A stretch of 64,000 nt of DNA, from assembly GCA_026873275.1 (NCBI GenBank), contig JANTUC010000012.1, positions 1,260,001 to 1,324,000 on the forward strand, given 5' to 3'. Source of the DNA: Pseudopithomyces maydicus. Lineage: Eukaryota > Ascomycota > Dothideomycetes > Pleosporales > Didymosphaeriaceae. Made by a program: the position numbers and the translations under genes. Shown piece by piece: positions 56,118 through 64,000 of this stretch; the stretch's first letter is position 1; every line of letters begins with the position of its first letter. The notes under the pieces are model-generated. The model did not search any database and was not told where the DNA came from. It worked only from the letters and a program-made list of their open reading frames with translations.

Positions 56118-57344
56118 TCACTTTGATAGACATCTCTGCACGACGTCTCGTGGCATGCAGCTGGATTTTGCATTAGTTTCCGCAAATGGGGATTGCGACG
56201 ACGACAGACTTACTACGTCGGATCCACCTCTACAAGCCCAGGGTATTTGAGTAGGCTGAGCCCAGCAATGCCGAAGACGGTATGGAAGACATCTACCATA
56301 TCCCCAGGTCGGTCGGATAAGCCGCCTAGTTCGGGGTCCTGAAGACATTAGAACTGCGTGGTAGGTGGCCGCTCTGGCTTTACCCACCTGGCAACCGAGA
56401 ATGAATTCGGTCAACTTGTCGCCGTCTATCCAGTGCAACTTATTGATCATGGCCAGGCTGCTCATGACCCACCAGCTGTAGCACACATCCTCTTTCTTCT
56501 CCGGCCTCCCATTCAACCCACCGTTCTTCAGCTGTCTTTCGCTCAACCACGCGCCCAGCCTCTCTTGATTGACCAAATCTAGCCTGCCTGCAATGGTCAA
56601 CGCGCCCACACATGTGTAAACCTGTCCGGAATGTGACTCGGCGCCCGGGCTGGTGCCGTATGCACCGTCGAAGTTGGAACAGGAGTTGATGTGTTGGACG
56701 GCTTTGTCGACGTCGACCATGTGGAGCAACCCCATCAGAGACAGGGACAAGAAGGCATTGAATAGAAATCTCGTGTCTTTCTCGCCCCATTCATCACCCG
56801 CAAATGTGCCTGTCTCTTGGTCCTGGAGCTTAGCAATCCCTGTACATGATGAGTATGGCACTTGCACCTGCATGTTGGGGCACACGTGACGATGACATAC
56901 ACTCGGCTATCTTGTGGCGGCCGTCCTTCACGTGGGCGTCGAGGTCATCGAAGGCATCCAGGGTGGCGATGATCTGCACGGCACTGCAAGTATACAGCAT
57001 ATGGGCGTCGTGGCCTGGTGCGGCACCAAAGCCACCGGTCTCGTGCATACATGAGAAGACGAAGTTGAGGACGGCATCGCGGGGCAGGGCGTCGGGGTGT
57101 CCCAGAAGATGCAGGGCAGTTACGCCCCAGTACAGGCCGTTCAGTCTAAGATGCTCGGTGAGCCAGTACTCGAGCTCGTCTTTGCGCTGCTCCGGTCAGA
57201 CCCATGCGAATGCAAGACGCGATGCGCTCCAGACAGACGCACAGTATCGAGACTTGTAATGTATTTGACATGCTTGTCAACATGGAGGCGGGCCTCGGCG
57301 GGCAGGGAGGCCATGCCTCTTCCAGGGCCCGAGACGAGGGACAT
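56118..57344 (-). CDS. BET2: Rab geranylgeranyltransferase (GGTase II) beta subunit
   Basis: Catalytic beta subunit of the enzyme that adds geranylgeranyl groups to Rab/Ypt GTPases (family knowledge). Exons are 57243-57344, 56901-57186, 56388-56839, 56217-56338 and 56118-56160, all in phase, giving 334 residues, the family's usual size. Early sequence is HVKYITSLDTRKDELEYWLT, then EHLRLNGLYWGVTALHLLG. Prenyltransferase repeats follow: FVFSCMHETGGFGAAPGHDA, LQDQETGTFAGDEWGEKDTR, INSCSNFDGAYGTSPGAESH, and LKNGGLNGRPEKKEDVCYSW with the zinc Asp/Cys. The third zinc ligand lies in GGLSDRPGDMVDVFHTVFGI. The last exon gives CMPRDVVQRCLSK. If the final intron is retained the protein ends at Thr just before it. 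Start could also be the Met ten residues later. Intact. Confidence 0.95.
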
Positions 57345-58686
57345 GGTGCTGGGGTGGAGCGGATCGCGGTTGGTGCTCAGCAGTGATGTGTGTGAGGAGG
57401 GCAGGGCTGGCGGGCGCGGGAGCCAGGGCGTGAAACGATCTTCGTGGAGCTTGCTTGGCCGGGCACCCAACGAAGGGCACCGCTGGTCATGCTGTCCATT
57501 GGGGGCTCATTCACACGGCGTAACAGGCGCCCCTGGCTGTGGGCGGAGGTGCAGCGAGTGCAATCGCTGAGACTGCCGCGGCATGCAGGCAATTTTTGGT
57601 GCTGCTGCAGCGCCTGGGCCGCTCGCGCGCGCATGCATGAGGGAAGCATAGCATGACAACTAGTTGGGTAGTACTGTACCTATGTATGTATCCAGTCCAG
57701 CTAGCAGACGAGGGAGCGAGCGGACAGGCACAGACAGGCACAGACAGGCACAGACAGGCACAGGCACAGGCACGGCACGGTACCTGGCGCACGCCGCAGG
57801 GCATCTAAGTAAACGGCGGGGCCCAAGCGCACTCCCAGCAGCGGCACAAGCCAGCAGCACCGGCAAAGCAGCACTCACCCAGCGAGCCCACCTCACCACC
57901 CCAAGCCATCATCCCACAGGCCTCGGGACCTGAGTTGCTGGGCTCCAGAGAAACACACACAGAGAGAGAGACAGAGAGACTCGGTCGCACGGCATTCACT
58001 CACCCGCCCAGAGCCGCCTCCCACGACGGCTGCAGCGCATCCGCCGCCCCACTGCGCTGCACTGCTTCCAGCTACCAAACGCGTCCCGCCAACGGGCCCA
58101 CCATAATCATTTACGCTGCTGCGTCCATAACCGCCCTCTGCGCAGACCGAGCAGCCCTGCTCTCCCTGCACGCTGTCCACAGCCCACATTGACGGGCGCG
58201 CCTCTTTGTCCCCCCCGACAAGCCATCGCTCCCTTGTTCTGGCGCAGGTGAGTGTCGCTCAGCAGCAGCGTTGGGGCTGCCCCCTCCTTTGTTTCAACAC
58301 CGTGGCAGGTCAATGTGGTACCGCAGGTCGGCTATGGCTCCTCCTACTGACCGCACCGAACACGCAGCCTTGAATCTTGCCCGAGTCTCCCGCATCGCCC
58401 TCTGATCACCCTGCACACCGCTGTCCGTTGCACGAGCGCCGCATCCCCATCGTCACCAGCCCTCGCTCGCCTGTCCTCCCTGCTCCACGCCCCGTCCGCC
58501 TCCATCCTCGCTGCCCACCCACGCATTGGTGTGCTCCTGCAGACAGCACCGCGACGAGCAACACAACACCGCAGCAGGGTCGCCACGGTTCGTACCACAC
58601 CCCCAGCCTTCTAATACCCGGCATTCACTCGGCACCCTGGCACCGTTATCCATTTTCCACACACAGACACACACACGCTGACCATC
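57345..58686. other. GC-rich divergent region between BET2-like and RhoGAP genes
   Basis: About 1.3 kb between divergent starts, so it should hold both promoters and the RhoGAP leader. Tandem CAGACAGGCA units lie at 57721-57771. Several open frames of 60-145 codons occur on both strands without recognisable features. Confidence 0.55.
57721..57771. repeat. 10-bp tandem repeat (cagacaggca), four copies
   Basis: Three perfect copies and one with a single mismatch, followed by shorter caggca units, in the promoter region of the BET2-like gene. Confidence 0.85.
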
Positions 58687-61164
58687 ATGCGCGAAGACAG
58701 CCCCCAGAGCCCTGCGCCCGTCCGCCATTGCCGCACCCACCACCCGCCGCATGCTTCTGTGCTCGCAGAGCCCGCCCCGCCAGATCCCACACATCGACCC
58801 CCCGACCCACCTAAGAAACCGCTGCGTAAGATGCCAAAGTCGTCCTCTTTGTCGCTCGCTGTGCGACCCAAGGGCGCCAAGGAGAACGCAAACAGTCCGC
58901 TGAGTCCATTAAGCCCAGCATCTCCGAATATGAGTGGGAGCGACCCCGACGGCATAACCCCGACCGCCCCTTACCACGACCTGCCCGCTTCGCCCGCCTC
59001 GCCTAAGCCCCGAAAGGATTCGAAGAGCATCTTTTCCAATTTCTCCGCCACGAGATCTTCGTCGCGTCTGACAAATGTCACCAACCCCGAAAACTCAAGC
59101 CGACAACCTCGGGAGGCACAGGCCCAAATCTACGTCAACGGTCGCAGTGGCAGTTCCACACCGGATCTGAGCCGTCCAGTCCACACACCAAACTCTGATG
59201 GTACGTCACGCAATTTGCCAGATAACACCTTGCAACAGCCCCCGTCTGTCCATCGTCCTTGCCGGAGCAAGACCTGGATACACGCCTACTAGAACCCGAC
59301 CATTTCCGTTGAGGCATACCGGCTGACAAAAGCAGACACTCGATCTGAAATCACTACCTTTGAACAACGAAGCGGTTCGGGCAGGTCCACCGAAGCAACA
59401 GACGTCGGCTCCGACACTCCAAATTCAAGGCGCGACAAGTCTAAGCCCAAGAAGCAAGCTGGCGTGCCCGGTCGATCGAGATCAATAAAGGAGGAAGGTA
59501 CAGGGCGAACAAAACTTAACAAAGTCCAACCTGCGAAATTATCACCGGACGTGGCTGGACCCTGGTCGCAGAATGGTGACGGTGTGCCTATGAAGGGCGC
59601 GACCATGGAAAAGGACAAATCGTGGCGTTCAAACATGGCATTTGGCAAGCTCCGAACGCACTCCGCAGACCGGCACGACGATTCTCAACTTGCACCGCGT
59701 ACTCACGACGAGCGAAGAGACAGAACGGAGCAGAGCTCCGTCGCTTCAGGGTCTTTCAATGAGAGTCGCGGCGCTCAACTCATGTCCAACATGGGATCAG
59801 GCGCCATGAAAGTAGGCGAGAAACTCAACTCCGCTCGCAAAGGCCTGTTCGGAAAATTAGGCCGAAGCTCGAGCAACCATGAGAGGGATCTCCAGATCCC
59901 TAAAGAGCAATACCAATTCAAAATCATCCACACCCCGTTAGTAGAGCAGACGAGGTTGACCAGAATTTCCAACCGACTGGAAAATTCAAAAGACAAGACC
60001 GAATTCTGGATGCCAGCCCTTCCCTGGCGTTGCATTGAGTGAGATATTATTCTTCAATCGTCAGGCTCTGCAAAAACTAACAATGATACAGCTACCTGAA
60101 TATGAAAGGTTGCGAAGAAGAAGGACTCTACCGAGTACCCGGAGCTGCTCACCAAATCCGATACTACGAGCAGAAATTTGACCAAGGTACGTTTTCAAGT
60201 TTACTGATGCCAGTGTTGTGACTAAATACCAACAGACCGGGACATCGACCTCATCGCGGATGACAATTTGAACGACCCTAATGTGATTGGTTCGTTGTTC
60301 AAGAACTGGCTACGGCAGTTGCCCGACGAGATCTTCCCCAAAGCCATTCAATCGCGAATCCAGCAAGAATGCCAAGGTGCAAAGAGTACCCCGCAGCTGC
60401 TGAAGGATGAGCTCTCGAGGTTGCCACCATTCAACTACTACCTCCTTTTCGCAATCACCTGCCACATCAGTCTGTTGCACTCCTGTTCAGAGTTCAACAA
60501 GATGAACTACAACAACTTGTGCATCTGCTTCCAACCAGCAATCAAGATTGATGCGTTCTGCTTCCAGTTTTTGATTCTCGACTGGCGCAATTGTTGGCAG
60601 GGGTGCTGGACTGAAAAGGAATATCTGGTTGAAGAGGTGAAGTTGTTGGACACTCTAGAGAACCAGCCCAAGCCCCATCCTACCCCTTCTCGCAACGGGC
60701 ACAGCTCTGGTAAGACAAAAGGCTCACAATCATCGGGCTTTTTAGGAGATAATTTCAAGGCTTCCTCAGGCCGAAACGATTCGAAGGATCGAAAAGCTTC
60801 GTCCACACGGGGTGTATCGTCAGATCGGAGCTTGGCTTCCGGGCGTGCAACCCCGCCAAACGCGTCTCACCTTTCCTCCGAGAAGTCAAACCATGCCAAG
60901 CGCGGAGGCGTGCACGAAAGGGACCACTCCGCCGATCGGACGCTCTCGTCTGCCGACAGTCGTGAAACATTCAACGTACGTGCAACGCCCGTAAGAGCGC
61001 CGCCTTCGATCAGATCGGACACGGTGGACGACGAGGACATCAGCGCGACGCCGACTCAAGCACAGCACAACCGGGGTCTATCGGACAGTCAGTTTCGCCT
61101 TGATCTGAGCAATCCACCCAGTTCCCCGTTTTCAGTAGATTTTAATGGACCTAATGGACGGTAA
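58687..61164 (+). CDS. Rho GTPase-activating protein (RhoGAP domain)
   Basis: GAP that switches off a Rho-family GTPase, likely acting in polarity or cell-wall signalling; the target is unknown. Exons are 58687-59200, 59336-60038, 60092-60186 and 60236-61164, giving 746 residues. The start is uncertain: MREDSPQSPAPV (58687) or MPKSSSLSLAVRP (58831), the latter being typical of the start of a Ser-rich leader. Residues up to about 330 are Ser/Pro-rich and disordered. The RhoGAP domain begins about FKIIHTPLVEQTRLTRISNR and has the Arg finger in EEEGLYRVPGAAHQIRYYEQ (Arg420). It continues with NVIGSLFKNWLRQLPDEIFP and LPPFNYYLLFAITCHISLLH, then MNYNNLCICFQPAIKIDAF. A long basic Ser-rich tail follows. 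Intact. Confidence 0.9.
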
Positions 61165-62177
61165 TGGGAAGATTTATGACCATGGGCGATGATCTTCTTT
61201 GGCAGTAGGGCGGACGGCAAGGCAGCTGTGGGCGACGCAAGGCCAAACGACCCCTGCCGCCTCTTCTGCTGCCACCAGGCACGGTATGCCCGTCGTCTCT
61301 CACGTGGAAGGTGTCGGAACGCAACGGCGGGTGGAAGATATTCACAGCGGTGGCGTCCGAGACATGCTTCGCCTAGTGTGGGGGATGGGTTCCGATGTCT
61401 GATTTCCATAAAACTACTGACTCTGCATATTTCTGTTTCGTTCCGCTGCCACGATGTCGCGATACCCCGTTTTCTGGGCTCGTGGCAGCACTTGTAGTCG
61501 TTTTTGATCAGTTAGCACTCAGCGGTGGAGTTTACTGTGTTTATGGGACGGGCTAGCATGCCATTGATTGCATTTTGGCGTCATTCTGTCATTCTTATCG
61601 AGTGTTAGCACGGATGGGGACAAGGGCTTGTACGATATAGCGGTATAGCGTAGACGGCGGATGGAGACAAATGCGTTGCAACTACCGTACCTTGGACAGA
61701 TGGACTCTGAGAGGGCCCACCGGCCGTGCATTAGCTTTATTGGAACGTGCGTCTCTCTCTCCGCGCTACGCGGATCCAAGGCGTGGAGACGACTTGGAGT
61801 CGAAAACGGAGAGCGGGACGCTCCAGCTTGGCGGCATGACGTATGGTCAGGCACGACCAAGCGCTGACAACGCGTTTCCCATCGTCGGCTGCCGATCGTT
61901 CTCCCGCACCTTCGCGCTCTCAGCATCTCCAGAGAGCAGTCGGGCAGTTGCGCCCTCGTTCTTCCTCCAGCCGTCTGACCACGCCGTGAGTGTGTGTGTG
62001 CATGTTCCTGGCCGCTCCACCGTCGCCAGTCCCTCTCTCTCTCTCTCTCTGTAGCGCTTGTAGCTATCCGCTCCGCACCTAGTCCTATTGCTTGCTGCCG
62101 CATTTCTGCGCGCTCTGCTCTTGTTTACAATACCATCTACCCACCTAAACCCGCCTTTTTTGTATATACGCACAAAC
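61165..62177. other. Intergenic region upstream of GDB1
   Basis: Between tandem plus-strand genes; contains the RhoGAP 3' flank and the debranching-enzyme promoter and leader. A pyrimidine CT run at 62033-62050 lies about 130 bp before the GDB1 start. Open frames on both strands have no support. Confidence 0.55.
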
Positions 62178-64000
62178 ATGGCTGCAGCACCAAAGACCCA
62201 GGATGTCTACCTGCTGCCATTGGCCGATGACGGCGCCCCGAAGGTGGAAGGCCAGTACATCCTCCTGCCGCCGCCCGACAAGGAGCGCCCGTACCACGTC
62301 TGCTTCGAGATCCAGGGCACGAGCTCGATATGTCGCCAGGGCAGTCTGTGGGTGAACATCCCCGCAAAAGGCGAGAAGTTCAAGCGTGACCGCTACCGCG
62401 AATTCAAGTAGGCTTCATTTCACATGTCACCGCTCCACCGCTCCACCGCCCCGCTGCTAACACGTCGTGCAGGCTGGACCCGGACTTCAATGGCACCATC
62501 AAGCATGAAATCCCAATCCACGAGGCAAATGCCTACTCCTTCTACACCACCTACACCCCGCTGCCCCAGTGGTCATTTGCCGATGTCACGCCCACGAAGC
62601 CCACCCGCACGCCCACATACTACATTGATGTATGTCCCCGACTCACACTACATGGCGAGCAAGTGCCCATCGAGTCCATCTCGCTGTTCACCTGCCTTTC
62701 CAAGTTCATGGGTAGCTATCCCGCCGACTGGAACAACCACCTGAAGGGCATCAGCGAGCGTGGGTACAACATGGTGCACTTCACACCATTGAACATCCGA
62801 GGTGAATCCAATTCGCCGTACAGCATCTACGATCAGCATCATTTCGATACGGCCATATTCCCCAATGGCGAGAAGGATGTTGCACACCTCATCCGGAAAA
62901 TGCACAAGGACTACAATCTGCTGGCGATGACCGATGTGGTCTGGAACCATACCGCTCACAACAGCAAGTGGCTCGAGGAGCATCCCGAGGCTGGTTACAA
63001 CGTGGACACGGCACCCTGGCTTCGGCCTGCACTTGTACTTGATACAGAGCTTCTTCAGTACAGTCGTGATCTGCGCTCGCTCGGCTTACCGACCAAGATC
63101 ACTAGCCAGGACGACCTGCTAAAGATCATGGAAGGTGTCAAGACGCGTGTGCTTGCAAACGCTAAGCTCTGGCAATTCTACGTCGTGGACAAGGAGAAAG
63201 CCACTGCAGCTGTCGTCAAGTCCTGGACTGCTGGTCAGGTCAACTTCCCAGACGAGAGCTTTAGAGAAGCTGGTCTTCGAGGGCTCGACGCTGTGAAGAA
63301 GTGGTCTTTGAAGCAGAAAGCTGACTGGATTGTTGACCATGCATTCGAAGGTGGTGACAGGTTCGGTGATCGTTATCGCCGCACTGTCGTTCCTGACAGC
63401 GGTGCCGCACTTCTCACTGCCCTCTTCGGTCGATATGATACCAGGACAAGCGACGCTCCTGATGAAAGCAAGGCCGTCGAGGCCATGAACCAGATTGTCG
63501 ATGAGATCAATCTCCACTTTTATCGGGAATACGATACGGACGTGGCCGAAATAATGGAGCAACTCTTCAATCGCATCAAGTATTGTCGCTTGGATGACCA
63601 TGGTCCAAAGATGGGTGAGATCACAGACAGCAGTCCGCTCATCGAGCCATACTTCACCCGCCTACCTCTGAATGAAACCACCAAGAAGCACAACCCCGAG
63701 GCACTCGCACTTGTCAACAACGGTTGGGTATGGGCAGCTGATGCCATGCGAGACAACGCCGGTCCCAAGTCCCGTGCATACCTGAGACGAGAGGTTATTG
63801 TCTGGGGCGATTGCGTTAAGCTTCGCTATGGAAGCGGGCCAGAGGACAACCCTTACCTTTGGGAACACATGGCCAAGTACACCAGATTGATGGCCAAATA
63901 TTTCCAAGGTTTCCGCATTGACAATTGCCATTCAACTCCAATCCATCTCGCTAGCTACATGCTTGACCAGGCCCGCACAGTTAACCCCAACCTGTTTACT
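62178..64000 (+). CDS. GDB1: Glycogen debranching enzyme, 5' part, cut by window edge
   Basis: Cytosolic bifunctional enzyme (4-alpha-glucanotransferase plus amylo-1,6-glucosidase) that removes glycogen branch points (family knowledge). Exon 1 is 62178-62407, followed by a 65-nt intron, and exon 2 starts at 62473 and stays open to 64000. Start is MAAAPKTQDVYLLPLADDGA. Recognisable segments are YYIDVCPRLTLHGEQVPIES, RGYNMVHFTPLNIRGESNSP, NLLAMTDVVWNHTAHNSKWL, WIVDHAFEGGDRFGDRYRR, and FQGFRIDNCHSTPIHLASYM with the GH13-type nucleophile Asp. About 585 residues are visible; the full protein is near 1500, so the second catalytic domain lies outside the window. No frame break was seen. Confidence 0.95.

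Noticed and set aside
1..64000. Secondary-metabolite cluster, CRISPR array, insertion sequence or virus-like element
   Set aside because: No PKS/NRPS/terpene core gene, no repeat-spacer array, and no transposase, reverse transcriptase or capsid-like protein was seen. The neighbouring genes share no pathway.

Overview
The window is nuclear DNA of a filamentous ascomycete (Pezizomycotina). The evidence is short GT-AG introns, mostly 45-60 nt, with CTAAC/CTGAC-like branch sites; monocistronic genes on both strands; and typical families: Zn2Cys6 regulators, HET-domain proteins, a GMC oxidoreductase, a Pth11/rhodopsin-like membrane protein and a Ser/Thr-rich secreted protein. The class cannot be fixed from the sequence alone; Dothideomycetes is a guess.

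Layout. 0.8-3.3 kb: Zn2Cys6 regulator (+). 3.65-3.97 kb: two-exon small protein (-). 4.3-4.9 kb: possible broken gene (-). 5.0-7.0 kb: secreted GMC oxidoreductase (-). 8.9-10.3 kb: rhodopsin-domain membrane protein (+). 13.4-15.4 kb: amino-acid permease (-). 19.6-22.4 kb: protein kinase (-). 23.1-25.3 kb: Mdm31/Mdm32 family (-), divergent from Pno1/Dim2 (+, 25.75-26.7 kb). 27.3-28.25 kb: conserved unknown (-). 30.5-31.6 kb: DXD glycosyltransferase (+). 31.9-33.0 kb: epoxide hydrolase-like (-). 33.7-35.7 kb: mucin-like secreted protein (-). 36.7-39.0 kb: HET protein (-). 39.6-41.3 kb: DNA polymerase delta subunit 2 (+). 41.5-42.8 kb: zinc alcohol dehydrogenase (-). 43.1-44.9 kb: second Zn2Cys6 regulator (-). 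45.5-47.3 kb: second HET protein (-). 48.2-50.9 kb: GH3 beta-glucosidase (-). 51.5-53.0 kb: FAR-17a/AIG1-like membrane protein (+). 53.8-55.4 kb: C2H2-like protein (-). 56.1-57.3 kb: Rab geranylgeranyltransferase beta (-). 58.7-61.2 kb: RhoGAP (+). 62.2 kb to the window end: glycogen debranching enzyme (+), truncated by the edge.

Housekeeping genes (MDM31, PNO1, POL31, BET2, RhoGAP, GDB1) alternate with accessory genes (HET, GMC, GH3, mucin-like, epoxide hydrolase). No gene cluster with a shared pathway is evident. Gene-poor stretches lie at 10.3-13.4, 15.4-19.6 and 28.3-30.5 kb.

The most striking window-wide signal is a set of at least ten reading-frame breaks in six otherwise well-formed genes, each at a C/G homopolymer of 4-6 nt. 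Nine are repaired by one extra C or G on the run. The shared signature points to homopolymer under-calling in the assembly rather than real pseudogenes. I found no convincing undescribed biological system. The best candidates for follow-up are a 77-residue small protein, an interrupted ORF with an in-frame amber, a mucin-like protein with paired CPYPYPG boxes, and four frame-preserving stop-free introns.
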